From Oenococcus sp. UCMA 16435 (GTDB lineage: Bacteria; Bacillota; Bacilli; Lactobacillales; Lactobacillaceae), in the NCBI GenBank assembly GCA_004010835.2, contig CP030868.2, forward strand, positions 186,001 through 250,000: a stretch of 64,000 nucleotides of DNA, read 5' to 3'. Below are positions 1 through 10,537 of the stretch, piece by piece. The first letter of the stretch is position 1; every line of letters starts with the position of its first letter. Both the position numbers and the translations under genes were made by a program. The notes below the pieces were generated by a model. That model was given only the letters and a program-made list of their open reading frames with translations, searched no databases and was not told the DNA's origin.

Positions 1-2017
1 TTTTGTTAAACCCATAATTTGCAAATCGTTCGATGTATGCAAATATCTTTCCCGCTTGTTCTTGCTGATGGCCCTTTTTAACTGCACCTTTGATAAATGC
101 ATCATGTTGCGCAAATAATTTTTCTTCATTCTTATGTCCAATCGCTGCTCGAAAAACATCGGCCTCTCCTAGAGTGAAACCGGCATAAATCTGTGCAATC
201 TGCATAACCTGTTCTTGATAAATAATTACGCCATAAGTAGGTAGGAGGATTTTTTGCAAACTTTCATCAATAATCTCAATATGATTAGGGTCTCTTTTTC
301 CTTGAGCATAGATTGGAATATTTTCTGATGGACCCGGGCGATTCAAAGCATTCACTGCCACGACATCATCAAAACTGCTAACGGCAACCTGTTTTAGAGC
401 ACTTTTCGCTGATTCCGATTCGAATTGAAAAATTCCATTAGTCTGAAGCTTTCTAAACAGATCAAGAACTTGTTTGTCATCAAGATTAACGTTGTCTAAA
501 TTAATTTTCTTCCCGTAGCGCTGTTCAATCAAAAAACGAATATCTGCAATCATATCCAAATTGGTTAGACGCAGTAAATCGAATTTAACTAAGCCAATCG
601 CTTCGACATCATCCTTATCAAACTGAGTGACAGTGATTTCAGAAACCTGATTCAAAGGAACATAGTCTACTAATTTTTCCGGGCTTAAAACAATTCCAGC
701 GGCATGAATTCCAACATGTCGAGGCAACCCGGAAATAGATTGTGCCAAGGAAATAATTTCCGAAGAATGTGGAAGTTCTGCAATAGTTTCCGGTAAGCTG
801 TTTGGATCAGCGTCTTCTAAAGCGTCGTTGTTCTGTGCCATGAATCGTGAAAAACGTTTCAAAGTTCCTTCGCTACTAGCAAAAATTCTTGCGCTATCGC
901 GAACAGCCAATCTTCTTTTAAAAGTATCAAAGGTGCCAATTTGAGAAAATTTATCAAGCGAATATTTTTTCTGTAGATATTCAACAATTTCCTGGCGCCT
1001 GTTTCCAGGCACATCAATATCTATATCGGGAAGCTGGACCCGCTTCGGATTCAAAAAACGTTCGAAATAAAGATCATATTTAATCGGGTCAATAGTTGTT
1101 ATGTATAAGGCATATGCAACCAATGATCCGACCGCCGACCCTCTGCCGGCACCGAGTTGGATATTTTCATGACGAGCAAAATTGATAATGTCCCAAACTA
1201 CCAAAAAATAATCTGCCAAATCTAATTGGAAAATAGTCTTTAGTTCTCGATCAATCCGATTCTGATAAATTTCCGGAATATTCCTATTATTAAAACGATT
1301 TTCTAGACCGAGCTTAACCAGTTTGCTTAGATATTTTTTTGGATTATTTTCCGTGCTCGGTAATGGAAAAATTGGCAAATGTTTTTCGCTCTTCGGCCAA
1401 TCGTCCACTATATCGGCAACGAAGCGTTCGTTGTTTTTTAACGTTTCCGCCGATAAATTATTTTCATAAAGGTTTTCATCTTTTAAATATTCTCCAGTGA
1501 TTTCTGATTGTCCGGCAAAATTCAACTCATTTTTTTCAATGTGTTGGAGAGCACTTGCAATAATAGAATCATCAGTTTTAACCCAATCGATTGGGAAATA
1601 ACCTAACTGTCCGCGAGTAAAGCTGCTCGAATTCTTAATTTCGACTCGTTGATCGTCTTGAAATATTAGCGCTAAGTCGGAAAAGTCTAAATCATTTTCT
1701 TCGAAAATAAACTGTGAATTTTGATTGAAAGCCAGATGCGTGCTAATTTTCATTAAGTTTTGATAACCAGAATAATTTTTCGATACAACAATTACTTCAC
1801 CATGATTGGTATTGCTTATCGTTAAGCCGATAATTGGTTGAATGTTGGCTAAAATTGCGGCTTTACGGAATTTTTCAACTCCGTAGAGATAATCATGGTT
1901 TGCTAAAACAGCTGCTTGAAATCCTCTTTTTTTAAGAGCATTCACAAGGTCAGTTGTTGAATCAGGATTTTTTAACAAATCGTATTCGCTGAATACTTGT
2001 AATGGTGTATAGCTCAT
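1..2017 (-). CDS. dnaE: DNA polymerase III subunit alpha DnaE (partial; C-terminus outside window)
   Basis: Replicative DNA polymerase of the DnaE1-type C family, which acts beside PolC in low-GC Gram-positives. The reading frame starts at ATG 2017 and runs off the left edge with about 672 codons visible. I translated the catalytic block with PDIDID (around 1020-1040), the GRGSAVGS motif (around 1130) and the late IFAYIERFANYGFNK segment next to the window edge. The N-terminal PHP region starts MSYTPLQVFSEYDLL, so the metal-binding HxHxxYS pattern is not present. This is common in lactobacillus DnaE and implies no PHP proofreading activity. The gene is divergent from the small DUF2929 gene, with only a short gap between them. 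Identity is sure; only the 3' end is missing. Confidence 0.96.
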   Translation of the reverse strand, partial: MSYTPLQVFSEYDLLKNPDSTTDLVNALKKRGFQAAVLANHDYLYGVEKFRKAAILANIQPIIGLTISNTNHGEVIVVSKNYSGYQNLMKISTHLAFNQNSQFIFEENDLDFSDLALIFQDDQRVEIKNSSSFTRGQLGYFPIDWVKTDDSIIASALQHIEKNELNFAGQSEITGEYLKDENLYENNLSAETLKNNERFVADIVDDWPKSEKHLPIFPLPSTENNPKKYLSKLVKLGLENRFNNRNIPEIYQNRIDRELKTIFQLDLADYFLVVWDIINFARHENIQLGAGRGSAVGSLVAYALYITTIDPIKYDLYFERFLNPKRVQLPDIDIDVPGNRRQEIVEYLQKKYSLDKFSQIGTFDTFKRRLAVRDSARIFASSEGTLKRFSRFMAQNNDALEDADPNSLPETIAELPHSSEIISLAQSISGLPRHVGIHAAGIVLSPEKLVDYVPLNQVSEITVTQFDKDDVEAIGLVKFDLLRLTNLDMIADIRFLIEQRYGKKINLDNVNLDDKQVLDLFRKLQTNGIFQFESESAKSALKQVAVSSFDDVVAVNALNRPGPSENIPIYAQGKRDPNHIEIIDESLQKILLPTYGVIIYQEQVMQIAQIYAGFTLGEADVFRAAIGHKNEEKLFAQHDAFIKGAVKKGHQQEQAGKIFAYIERFANYGFNK

Positions 2018-2101
2018 GCTTCAATAATATCGCGAATTAGAGATATGCGAAAGTATGTTCGCCCATTTGTATTTTTCTTTCGACAGATTTACAATCTTCT
2101 T

Positions 2102-2311
2102 ATGAAATATTTAGTAGTCGGCGTTTGGTCAATTATTTTAGGGAATGTACTGGGTTTTATCGTTGGCGATTTGTCCGAGCAAACTTACGTTCCCTTAAAC
2201 GTTACAATTATGGCTTTGGTAATTGGCGAAGTTGCAGCTTTCTCAGTAACCATGATATCCAAATCAGCTGATAAGCAAATTGGAAATGTTAAAAAAAGTT
2301 CTGAAAATTAA
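2102..2311 (+). CDS. Small DUF2929 (YjzD-like) membrane protein
   Basis: Small hydrophobic protein of about 69 residues with two transmembrane segments, resembling the DUF2929 family (starts MKYLVVGVWSIILGNVLG, second helix around ALVIGEVAAFSV). The reading frame is also open from ATG 2045, which would give 88 residues. Neither start has a good ribosome binding site, and I prefer 2102 because family members begin at the MKY. Function is unknown. It sits head-to-head with dnaE and ends in a terminator shared with pepT. Confidence 0.6.
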   Translation: MKYLVVGVWSIILGNVLGFIVGDLSEQTYVPLNVTIMALVIGEVAAFSVTMISKSADKQIGNVKKSSEN

Positions 2312-2325
2312 TTTCAGAACTTTTT
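2293..2325. terminator. Bidirectional terminator between the DUF2929 gene and pepT
   Basis: Inverted repeat AAAGTTCTGAAA / TTTCAGAACTTT with a 5-nt AT loop and A/T runs on both sides. It lies between two convergent genes and overlaps both stop regions, so it can serve both directions. Confidence 0.8.
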
Positions 2326-3547
2326 ATTTTGAATGAATTTCAATAATTTTTAAGATAACATTTGTTGACGATTCCATATTTTGAACAGAAGCAAATTCAT
2401 AACGACCGTGAAGATTCTCTGCCCCTGTAAAAATGTTTGGCGTCGGTGTACCAAGAAAAGTAATCTTTGATCCATCAGTTCCCCCACGGACAGGCTCCTC
2501 ATTTGGTGCAATTTCTAATTCCTTAAAAGCCGCTTCGGCCAGATGAACCGATTCCATATTATCCTTAAGAATATCGGACATATTGTAATACTGATCATAT
2601 TGTTTCAAATCAATCACCTTATGAGAATATTGTTCGTTAATTTTATTAACAGCATCGGCAAGGGTCTGCTTACGTTTTTTTAAGCCATTGCGTTCAAAAT
2701 CACGAATAATCAGTTTGGCTGTGGCCGCGTCGCCGTTACCGGATAAATCAGTCATATAGAAATAACCCTGGTCGCCCTTAGTATTTTCCGGTCGCTCGTT
2801 TGGCAACAAATTAAAAACATCAATTAAAGCAACTATAGGGTTTATTAATTTACCAAAACCATCCGATGGATGAACCTGTGTACCAACGGCTTTTAGAACA
2901 GCAGCTGATGCAGAAAAAGTTGCCCATTCCAGTTCGCCCTTAATTGCGCCATCAACTGTGTAAGCAAATTTAGCAGCAAAATTATCTGTATCGAAATTGT
3001 CAGCTCCAGTACCAATTTCTTCATCCGGACCAAAAGCGATTTCGATTTCTCCATGCTCGATTTCCGGGTGCTTAAGCAGATATTCCATCGCTGTAACAAT
3101 TTCCGCCACTCCTGCTTTGTCATCAGCTCCCAAAAGAGTAGTGCCATCAGTAGTTATTAAAGTATGACCTTTATAGTTATGCAAATTTGGAAAAACAGAA
3201 GGATCTAAATTGTATTCGTTATTTAATTTGATAACGGATTGTCCATCATAATTCTCGTGAATCTCTGGTTGGATATTCTCCGAATTAAAATCAGCAGTGT
3301 CAACATGAGCAATAAAGCCGATACGATCAATATTTTCTTTTCCTTTTGTTGCCGGAATTTTAGAAAATAAATAGCCATCTTTCATTGTTCGTATATCTGA
3401 AAAACCAATTTGTTTTAGTTCTTCAGCCAGGCTTTTTAGAAATTTCACCTCTTTTGGATCACTGGGAATTGTTTTTGAATTTTCGTTTGAACGTGTATTA
3501 ATTTTTGCATATTTAATAAAACGTTCTACCAATTTTTCGTATTTCAC
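2324..3547 (-). CDS. pepT: Peptidase T (tripeptide aminopeptidase)
   Basis: Cytoplasmic M20B metallopeptidase that removes the N-terminal residue from tripeptides; part of the peptide utilisation set of lactic acid bacteria. The protein has 407 residues, the usual family length. Metal-site motifs are visible: HVDTAD (H81, D83), the GADDK loop (D142) and GPDEEIG (E176/E177), followed by the C-terminal GGTDGSKITF and GAENLHGRYEF segments. Its start overlaps the trmK stop by 4 nt, so the two are probably co-transcribed. Identity is secure. Confidence 0.95.
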   Translation of the reverse strand: MKYEKLVERFIKYAKINTRSNENSKTIPSDPKEVKFLKSLAEELKQIGFSDIRTMKDGYLFSKIPATKGKENIDRIGFIAHVDTADFNSENIQPEIHENYDGQSVIKLNNEYNLDPSVFPNLHNYKGHTLITTDGTTLLGADDKAGVAEIVTAMEYLLKHPEIEHGEIEIAFGPDEEIGTGADNFDTDNFAAKFAYTVDGAIKGELEWATFSASAAVLKAVGTQVHPSDGFGKLINPIVALIDVFNLLPNERPENTKGDQGYFYMTDLSGNGDAATAKLIIRDFERNGLKKRKQTLADAVNKINEQYSHKVIDLKQYDQYYNMSDILKDNMESVHLAEAAFKELEIAPNEEPVRGGTDGSKITFLGTPTPNIFTGAENLHGRYEFASVQNMESSTNVILKIIEIHSK

Positions 3548-4239
3548 TTCAATACCTCTTTTATTGCTTTTATCTCCGTTTGTAAACTATCGTAGCGTTT
3601 TGTTGACGTCTGCAATGTTTTTTCGAGAATTTTCTTGATTTGCTTTAAATGATTCAGCTTACCCTGCCATTTATTTTTGAATATTATAGTTTGATTCATC
3701 AATAATTTTGGTCCAAATTTCAATTCTTGATTCGTCATTTTTATAATTGTTTGTCGACTTTTTTTAGCGACAATAATTTCGTAAAAATGTCGATTTTCAT
3801 AAACGATTTTTTCAGTTTCGATATATTGACCGTTTTTTTCAATGGCCCTTCTAACTTCTTCTTCTTCATTATTTGCCTGCAAAATGAACTTAGCATCTTT
3901 TAGATAATCGGGAATTTTTGAAATAATTCTGGCAATTAATTCGCCACCCATTCCGGCAATCACAACCGTATCGATTTCGTCGCTATCTTTGATAACTGAA
4001 AGTCCGTCACCAAGACGGAGAATTATTCTATTTGCTTGATCCAAATCTGCTAATTCAATTTGTTCTTTTGCCTTTTCTAATGGGCCAGGACCAACATCTG
4101 TTGCAACTAAAAAGGATGCCTTATCAGTTTCTAATAAAGCAATCGGAATTGCGGCATGATCGGTACCAATATCTGCAACTCTCGTTCCTTTATCAATCAG
4201 TTGGTATATTTCTAATAAACGATCAGACAATTTTGTCAT
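3544..4239 (-). CDS. trmK: tRNA (adenine(22)-N1)-methyltransferase TrmK
   Basis: SAM-dependent methyltransferase (TrmK/YqfN family) that makes m1A22 in tRNA. The 231 residues contain the family SAM motif VADIGTDHA (residues 21-29), the DVGPGPL segment near 48 and IAGMGGE near 94-100, where catalytic residues lie. A Lys-rich C-terminal helical region follows. In Firmicutes this gene typically follows rpoD, and it does so here, separated by a strong terminator. The start has a GGCAGGA ribosome site. It overlaps pepT by 4 nt. Confidence 0.93.
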   Translation of the reverse strand: MTKLSDRLLEIYQLIDKGTRVADIGTDHAAIPIALLETDKASFLVATDVGPGPLEKAKEQIELADLDQANRIILRLGDGLSVIKDSDEIDTVVIAGMGGELIARIISKIPDYLKDAKFILQANNEEEEVRRAIEKNGQYIETEKIVYENRHFYEIIVAKKSRQTIIKMTNQELKFGPKLLMNQTIIFKNKWQGKLNHLKQIKKILEKTLQTSTKRYDSLQTEIKAIKEVLK

Positions 4240-4265
4240 AAAATCCTGCCCTTCGATTCTAATTA

Positions 4266-4297
4266 AAAAAACTGAATCGTTAGTGATTCAGTTTTTA
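4266..4297 (-). terminator. Intrinsic terminator after rpoD
   Basis: 12-bp stem AAAAACTGAATC / GATTCAGTTTTT (4267-4278 with 4285-4296), 6-nt loop, followed on the minus strand by a T-run. It separates dnaG-rpoD from trmK-pepT. Confidence 0.85.
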
Positions 4298-4317
4298 GAA
4301 AGCTTTTTGATAAAAGT

Positions 4318-5691
4318 TTATTCTTCCATAAAATCTTTTAATTGCTTTGAACGGCTGGGATGACGAAGCTTGCGTAATGCTTTGGCTTCAATCTGCCGGA
4401 TTCTTTCACGGGTTACGCCAAAAACCCGACCAACCTCTTCCAAAGTTCTAGTTTTACCATCTTCAAGACCAAAACGTAAACGAAGAACATTCTCTTCACG
4501 TTCAGTTAATGTACCAAGAACTTCCTCTAATTGGTCTTTTAACATTTGATCAGAGGTAGATTCAATTGGAGATTCCCCTTCGTTGTCTTCGATGAAGTCA
4601 CCTAAATGAGAATCATCCTCTTCGCCAATCGGCGTTTCCAAAGAAACTGGTTCTTGAGCAATCTTTTGAATTTCACGAACTTTGTCAGCCGTTAACTCCA
4701 TTTCGGCACCAATTTCTTCAGGCATTGGGTCACGGCCAAGATCCTGAATCAAAGTCCGCTGAATTCGAATAAGTTTGTTAATAGTTTCAACCATATGAAC
4801 AGGAATACGAATCGTCCGAGCTTGGTCAGCAATGGCACGAGTAATAGCCTGGCGAATCCACCATGTAGCATAGGTCGAAAACTTAAATCCCTTTGTATAA
4901 TCGAACTTTTCAACCGCTTTCATTAAGCCCATGTTCCCTTCTTGAATTAAATCCAAGAAGTGCATGCCGCGACCAACGTAACGCTTTGCAATCGAAACTA
5001 CCAAACGCAGATTAGCTTCGGCAAGCTCTTGGCGAGCACGCTCACCATCTGGTCCACCCTTTTCAATTCTTTTTGCAATCGCGACTTCCTGGTCAGCATT
5101 CAGTAACGAAACTCGTCCAATTTCTTTCAGATACATTCTAACAGGATCGCTAATTTTGACGCCTTTTGGAGCAGATGACGCTTGAGAAAGTTCTTCTTGA
5201 CTTGGGTTGTTGCTCTTGGTTTTCAGAGATTTTTCGGAAGGATTACCATTTTCATCAACAATTGAAATACCAGCGTCTTCAACTTTTTCTATCAATTTAT
5301 CAATTTGATCAGCATTTAAGGCAAAAGGCTTGGCCATTTTACCCTCTAAATCGTCATAAACAACCTGACCACTCTTTTTATTTTTTTTGATAAAAGTCTT
5401 AAGACTTTTGGTATAAGCTTTTTCATCAAAAACAGCTGCAGTTGCTGAGGATTTTTTTTCGGATTTTGAGCTGCCTTTTGATTTTCCTTTTTTTAAATCA
5501 TCTTTTTTAGATGAACCATCATTTTCTTCACTTTTTTTCTCTGCTCGGTCAACTCGACGATTATAATTTTTTACCAAACGCAGAAGTTCTTCTTTTTTAT
5601 CTTTTTTAAGGAACTTTACACCGACTTTTTCTAAAGCTGCTTGTAACTCTGCAACAGTATTATCGCTTGAAACTAGGATTTTTTTAGTCAT
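4318..5691 (-). CDS. rpoD: RNA polymerase primary sigma factor RpoD (SigA)
   Basis: Housekeeping sigma-70 factor. The 457 residues include a Lys/Ser-rich N-terminal region (about 40-85), region 1.2 ([16 protein letters not shown]), region 2 ([15 protein letters not shown], then [19 protein letters not shown] and [13 protein letters not shown]), region 3, and region 4.2 ([19 protein letters not shown]). The N-terminal extension beyond region 1.2 is longer than in Bacillus SigA and highly charged. The start overlaps the dnaG stop by 8 nt, giving the classical dnaG-rpoD pair. Confidence 0.97.
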   Translation of the reverse strand: MTKKILVSSDNTVAELQAALEKVGVKFLKKDKKEELLRLVKNYNRRVDRAEKKSEENDGSSKKDDLKKGKSKGSSKSEKKSSATAAVFDEKAYTKSLKTFIKKNKKSGQVVYDDLEGKMAKPFALNADQIDKLIEKVEDAGISIVDENGNPSEKSLKTKSNNPSQEELSQASSAPKGVKISDPVRMYLKEIGRVSLLNADQEVAIAKRIEKGGPDGERARQELAEANLRLVVSIAKRYVGRGMHFLDLIQEGNMGLMKAVEKFDYTKGFKFSTYATWWIRQAITRAIADQARTIRIPVHMVETINKLIRIQRTLIQDLGRDPMPEEIGAEMELTADKVREIQKIAQEPVSLETPIGEEDDSHLGDFIEDNEGESPIESTSDQMLKDQLEEVLGTLTEREENVLRLRFGLEDGKTRTLEEVGRVFGVTRERIRQIEAKALRKLRHPSRSKQLKDFMEE

Positions 5692-7522
5692 GTTTGCTTC
5701 CCGCTCTTTCTTTCATTAATTTAACTAACTTGACGTTCAATTCTTTAATTCGATCATTTTGATTCAAATTAATAGCCTCTTGAATCTGTTGTTTCGTTTG
5801 CTGAATCTGTTTTTCAAATGGTATTCTTCTGTTTAATTGCCATAAATAATCATCAATGGCTTCCAAATTGTCTGTTGAATAAAAATCAATTTGATCATTA
5901 ATCAAACGGTTAAATTGGTCTTTTTCAGTGGCAGTCATATTTTCCATTAAATTAATTCCGATAGATTGAATACCGGGATGTTTACTTCTATATCCCTTAA
6001 TTAAAAAGTAATAGAGTTGGTTTTTGGGATCGTGAAAGGTAAATTTTGCCTTTTTTTCAATTTCACGAAAAACATTTTCGTGGTAAATCGATGAAACAAT
6101 TATTTTTCTCTCAATCATTGCTTCTTGATCAATCAAAGGATTTCTATTTTTTGAGTTCCCCGGCGGCAGCTTATCAACCTGCTTTATGGACCTATTCTCG
6201 ATTCTAGAAATATCATTGTCAGTTTGTTTCAGCGACTGATCAAGAACAGATCTGCTTAAACCGAACTGATCAGACAATTTCTTGATTGTTAAATCATTGG
6301 CAATCGGATCAGGATGTTCGTTTAAAAACTTCAATAAATCATTAGTATAATCACTTAAATTTCCAACATTTTCAAGATTTCTGCCCTTCTTTAAATATTC
6401 AAAAGCAAAATCATTAATTGAAGTTGAATCCTCTTCAAAAATTTTTTTAAGGGCTGCTGTCCCATTTTCTTGTAAATATTCATCAGGATCTTTTTGATGA
6501 GGAATAGTCACGATTTCAATTTGAAGATGTGGAAAATCTTTTATTTCTTCAATCGCTCGCCAAGTAGCACTTTGACCAGCAGAATCACCATCGTAGGCAA
6601 TTGTTAATTTTGGTGTATTCCGAGAAATTAATTGAAGCTGGTCTCTAGTTAGACTAGTGCCCATCGACGCAATTCCATAGTCAATACCTGCTTTGTGAGC
6701 GGCAATCACGTCTAAATATCCTTCTAGCAAAAGAAGCTTTTGCGAAACCTTTGCCGTCTGTTTAGCAACGTCAAAATGATACAGAAGTTTTGACTTTTTA
6801 AAGACTGCAGTTTCCTTTGAATTAATATATTTAGCCGAATTATTTCTGTCCAACGTGCGGCCGGAAAAACCAACAATGTTACCGTAAGAATCCTTTAGAG
6901 GAAACATAATTCGATTTGAAAAAACATCATGAAAACTGCCATCATCGTATTGGGAAATGATTCCCGATTCAAGCTGAGTTTCAACCGGAATCTTTTTTTC
7001 TTCAAAAAAATCGTGCAGTGACCATTGGCTTGGTAAAAAGCCAAGTTGAAAATCAGCAATAGTTTCCTTATTAAGATGACGCTCTTCAACCAAGTATTTT
7101 AAGGCGTTGGTCGACAGATTAGTGTTCAACAACAGGTGTGAAAAAATCTCCGCAGCCTGTTTATTCAATTCGATTAACTTTAGTTCATTTTCGTTAAAAT
7201 GTCCGGCGGTGTTTTCCGTATATTTGCTATCGATTTTAATTCCCACGTCTCGTGCCACATCTGCAACCGCCTGAGGAAAAGACAAACCCTTTTTTTCTGA
7301 AATAAAATCAAAAACATTACCACTGCGCCCACATGAATAGCACTTATAACGCTGGTTTTCTTCGTCAACAGTAAAGCTAGGACTATTTTCCGACACAAAA
7401 GGACAAAGACCCCAAAAGTATTTCCCTTTTTTCTTCAAATCGACATCTTTGCCAATTACATCAACGATATTGATCGAATCCCTAATTTCTTCGATCGTAC
7501 TTTTAGGTATCAGACTCGCCAT
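5684..7522 (-). CDS. dnaG: DNA primase DnaG
   Basis: Synthesises RNA primers at the replication fork. I place the start at ATG 7522 ([20 protein letters not shown]), the family N-terminus; the frame is open up to a TTG at 7564, but that TTG is part of a TTGACA -35 box. Domains are the zinc-binding domain, the TOPRIM core with LLEGYLDV and YDGDSAG, and the C-terminal DnaB-binding region, 612 residues in all. The zinc motif reads CPFV...CYSC, so by this numbering C40, C61 and C64 are kept but the usual His43 is Val. Operon with rpoD. Confidence 0.95.
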   Translation of the reverse strand: MASLIPKSTIEEIRDSINIVDVIGKDVDLKKKGKYFWGLCPFVSENSPSFTVDEENQRYKCYSCGRSGNVFDFISEKKGLSFPQAVADVARDVGIKIDSKYTENTAGHFNENELKLIELNKQAAEIFSHLLLNTNLSTNALKYLVEERHLNKETIADFQLGFLPSQWSLHDFFEEKKIPVETQLESGIISQYDDGSFHDVFSNRIMFPLKDSYGNIVGFSGRTLDRNNSAKYINSKETAVFKKSKLLYHFDVAKQTAKVSQKLLLLEGYLDVIAAHKAGIDYGIASMGTSLTRDQLQLISRNTPKLTIAYDGDSAGQSATWRAIEEIKDFPHLQIEIVTIPHQKDPDEYLQENGTAALKKIFEEDSTSINDFAFEYLKKGRNLENVGNLSDYTNDLLKFLNEHPDPIANDLTIKKLSDQFGLSRSVLDQSLKQTDNDISRIENRSIKQVDKLPPGNSKNRNPLIDQEAMIERKIIVSSIYHENVFREIEKKAKFTFHDPKNQLYYFLIKGYRSKHPGIQSIGINLMENMTATEKDQFNRLINDQIDFYSTDNLEAIDDYLWQLNRRIPFEKQIQQTKQQIQEAINLNQNDRIKELNVKLVKLMKERAGSKHD

Positions 7523-7535
7523 TAGACAATCAATA

Positions 7536-7564
7536 ATGATACTCACATGACTTGACTTTGTCAA
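7536..7564 (-). promoter_or_regulatory. Promoter of dnaG-rpoD
   Basis: On the minus strand TTGACA (7564-7559), 17-nt spacer, TATCAT (7541-7536). The predicted transcript would start near 7529, only about 7 nt before the dnaG ATG at 7522, so the message would be nearly leaderless. No ribosome binding site is visible before that ATG. Confidence 0.55.
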
Positions 7565-7652
7565 GTAAGAAGAATGTTGATATAGTGCACCTTGAAGCTA
7601 TTTTTTTATTTGTGAAAAACAGATTATGTTAACTAAAAAAAGAAAAAATAAT

Positions 7653-9722
7653 TTACTTAACGACAACTTTTCTAAGGTCGCCAAGACTGGAAATCAAGTC
7701 GTTAACTAAATCAATCTGAGCAATTCTATTATTTTTTATAACTGGATTTTTGTCCATGATCATGTTTTCGTCAAAATAATTATTAATCGGATCTTTAAGG
7801 GACGCTAAAAACTGATAAACAGCATGATCGCCCTTGCTCAAAAGTGTAATTGGATCTTTGTCTTTCGTTAATTGATAAAGACATTTTTCTGAATTAGTCA
7901 CAAATAATTTAGGATTTATTTCAGCGTTGTTTTGATTTTTTTCAGCTAAATTTTGTACTCGTGTCAGAGCCTCGATTACATCACGAAAATCCGGATCAAC
8001 CACATGAGATGCCAATATTCTTACTCGTTTAAAAATATAATTAATGATTCCTTCATTAACTTTTCCAGTGGAGGCATCCAGTAAATCGTAACGGATATCA
8101 GAACTTTGCTGCCGGATTCGATCCAAAAAGAATCCAATCACTTCTTTACTTATTTCGTTTGCGTTAGTAACGTTAATTGCAAAACCGGTTTCATGATTAT
8201 TCACTGCTTCTTTTAAACTATGAACCAATTTGCGTACAGAGAAACTCCATTTTTGCTGGCCAATAATTCTAACAATTCCCAAAGCGGCTCGTCTAAGACC
8301 ATATGGATCATTTGAACCGGAAGGTATAATACCGGCAGCAAAAAAGGAAAAAAGCGTATCGAATTTATCGGCAAGTGCCAGCAACGCCCCAACTTGGCTT
8401 TTTGGCAGTTCTCCTTCTGCTGAAGTTGGCAAATATTGTTCTGACAAGGCTTGGCAAACTGTCTGATTTTCTCCAAATATTTCCGCATAAATTCCTGACA
8501 TCGTTCCTTGCAGTTCAGCGAATTCACCAACCATTGCCGTAGTCAAATCAAATTTATAAATTTGCGCAGCCCGCTTTAAATCTCTTTTTTCCTGGTCGTT
8601 AAAAGAAATCTGTTCAGCCAGCAAAGCAGCAATTTTTTCGACTCGTTTCATATGCTCAGTCATTGTGCCAATTTTTTCATGAAAGACTAATCGTTCGGCT
8701 TTCTTCATAAAGAAATCGATATTATGTTTTTGATCCTCTTTAAAGAAAAATTCGGCATCTTCAAGACGCGCTACCAAGACTTTTTCGTTGCCTTTGACAA
8801 CATTTTCAATTTGATTGGAATCACCATTTCTTACCGATATAAAATGTGGTAAAATTTTTCCTTGCTCATCAGTCACATAAAAAAAACGTTGATTATCGCG
8901 CATGCTAGTCGTTAAAACAATGTCGGGTAAATTCAAATATTCATTATCAAAGGCACCTGAAAAAGCCGTTGGATATTCAACGATGTTATTGACCTCCTCC
9001 AATAAATCAGGATCTATGTGTAAATTCCAACCGTTTGTATCAGCAATTTTTTTAATTTGATTGTGAATCGCAGTTTTTCTAACTTTTGCATCAACAATTA
9101 CGTAAGCATTATTCAGAGCTTCTTCGTAACCCTTCGCTTCAGAAATTAAAATTTCACCCTTGCTCAAAAAACGGTGACCACGTGTAAACCGGTCGGCATT
9201 TACATCAAGAATTTGAAAAGGAACAACCTTTGAATCTAATAAAGAGACAAGCCACCGAATCGGACGCACATATTCCAATTTAAAATCAGCCCATTTCATA
9301 TAGGTCGAAAATTTCATTTTTTCAACAACTTCAACGCCGATTTTTTGCAGAATATTTTCCGCAGCGATTCCTTTGATATGTTTATTTAAATAAACATACC
9401 CACCATGTTCATCAAATTCGTCTGGAGAGGTTCCTTGACTGTGAGCAAAGCCTTCGGCTGCTCTTGACCAATTGCCATGTTCATCCTTGGCAACTTTCAA
9501 CGAGGGTCCACGGCGTTCCTCGTCTTTTGACTGTGAATAATCCGATAAATCATGAACCAAAACTGCCAAACGGCGAGGAGTAGAAAAGGCCTGTATTTTT
9601 TTATAATCGAGTAAATTATCCGAAAAAAAATTCTTCATACGTTCGATCAATTGATTCTCGGATTTTGTTACCAAATGTGCCGGTATTTCCTCTAATCCTA
9701 TTTCCAATAAATAATCCGCCAT
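7653..9722 (-). CDS. glyS: Glycyl-tRNA synthetase beta subunit
   Basis: Beta subunit of the bacterial alpha2beta2 glycyl-tRNA synthetase, needed for tRNA binding and aminoacylation. The 689 residues start MADYLLEIGLEEIPAHLV, the family N-terminus, and include the conserved FSTYMKWADF, VEYPTAFSGAF, DNQRFFYVTD and GSNDPYGLRRAALGI segments, then the anticodon-binding C-terminus. It follows an unidentified gene by 2 nt, in an operon headed by glyQ. Confidence 0.96.
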   Translation of the reverse strand: MADYLLEIGLEEIPAHLVTKSENQLIERMKNFFSDNLLDYKKIQAFSTPRRLAVLVHDLSDYSQSKDEERRGPSLKVAKDEHGNWSRAAEGFAHSQGTSPDEFDEHGGYVYLNKHIKGIAAENILQKIGVEVVEKMKFSTYMKWADFKLEYVRPIRWLVSLLDSKVVPFQILDVNADRFTRGHRFLSKGEILISEAKGYEEALNNAYVIVDAKVRKTAIHNQIKKIADTNGWNLHIDPDLLEEVNNIVEYPTAFSGAFDNEYLNLPDIVLTTSMRDNQRFFYVTDEQGKILPHFISVRNGDSNQIENVVKGNEKVLVARLEDAEFFFKEDQKHNIDFFMKKAERLVFHEKIGTMTEHMKRVEKIAALLAEQISFNDQEKRDLKRAAQIYKFDLTTAMVGEFAELQGTMSGIYAEIFGENQTVCQALSEQYLPTSAEGELPKSQVGALLALADKFDTLFSFFAAGIIPSGSNDPYGLRRAALGIVRIIGQQKWSFSVRKLVHSLKEAVNNHETGFAINVTNANEISKEVIGFFLDRIRQQSSDIRYDLLDASTGKVNEGIINYIFKRVRILASHVVDPDFRDVIEALTRVQNLAEKNQNNAEINPKLFVTNSEKCLYQLTKDKDPITLLSKGDHAVYQFLASLKDPINNYFDENMIMDKNPVIKNNRIAQIDLVNDLISSLGDLRKVVVK

Positions 9723-9724
9723 TT

Positions 9725-10537
9725 CTAATCCTCTCCCTTTAATTCAACGATTTGTCCTGTTCCTTTTCTAGTTGGGGCATCAATAACAACACCATTAGCT
9801 AAAACTTCATTATTCAAACGAAAATCACCAACGCGTTGGGATTCTAATAAATCTGTTTTCGTCATTAAAAAGACCGAAATATCGTCGTCAAAAAAATTAC
9901 CCGCAAAAGAAGCCTGAGACCAATTTTTAAGTTTCCCAAGGCTGGTAAAAATTGAAATCCATTTAGTTTGATTACTACTATTATGGAGAGCAATATAAGA
10001 ATGATGAAGTCTTTTTTCGTCATCCAAAAAAAATCTACCAGGAACAATGAATCTAATCTGGTTGGCAAGTTCCCCATTAATTGGATCGTTTTCGGTTATT
10101 TGGTATTCTTTTAATAATTTCTCGTTCTTTAAACTTTGATTGAGTATTTTAATGCGCTCAACAACGATATTTTTGAATTCTTCAACTGTTAGATTGAAAT
10201 CAATTTGTGAGCGATCGATAATTAGGCCATCCAATTTTTCCTTAATGACAACTTTAACTGCTTGATCAAGGCGAACCTCTTCAATGATTGGAAAACTAAG
10301 GTCGAAATCATCCTTTAAAACACGGTGTGCCAACTTATTACTGGTAAAAACTAAAAGATAATTCTTATTACTAACTGTTTTATAACGAAAATTAGTTTCA
10401 TAAAAAAATTGTCCAAAAAGCGCAGCTGATAATAAATTTTGGCCGGCAAACCAATCATGTTTTGGATCCGCATTTTGATAGGCTTTTAAAAGATCGGCGG
10501 TTTTTTCAAAATTATAATGAACTTCATTTCTTTCCAA
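9725..10537 (-). CDS. Unidentified protein inserted between glyQ and glyS (weakly SseB-like)
   Basis: Soluble, acidic protein of 270 residues with no signal peptide or membrane segment. The stretch around [15 protein letters not shown], a later [18 protein letters not shown] and the general layout faintly resemble the N-terminal domain of SseB-type proteins, but the match is weak and I do not assign a function. It overlaps the glyQ stop by 14 nt and glyS follows after 2 nt, so translation of the three is tightly coupled under the glycine T-box. In most Firmicutes glyQ and glyS are adjacent. Confidence 0.7.
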   Translation of the reverse strand: MERNEVHYNFEKTADLLKAYQNADPKHDWFAGQNLLSAALFGQFFYETNFRYKTVSNKNYLLVFTSNKLAHRVLKDDFDLSFPIIEEVRLDQAVKVVIKEKLDGLIIDRSQIDFNLTVEEFKNIVVERIKILNQSLKNEKLLKEYQITENDPINGELANQIRFIVPGRFFLDDEKRLHHSYIALHNSSNQTKWISIFTSLGKLKNWSQASFAGNFFDDDISVFLMTKTDLLESQRVGDFRLNNEVLANGVVIDAPTRKGTGQIVELKGED

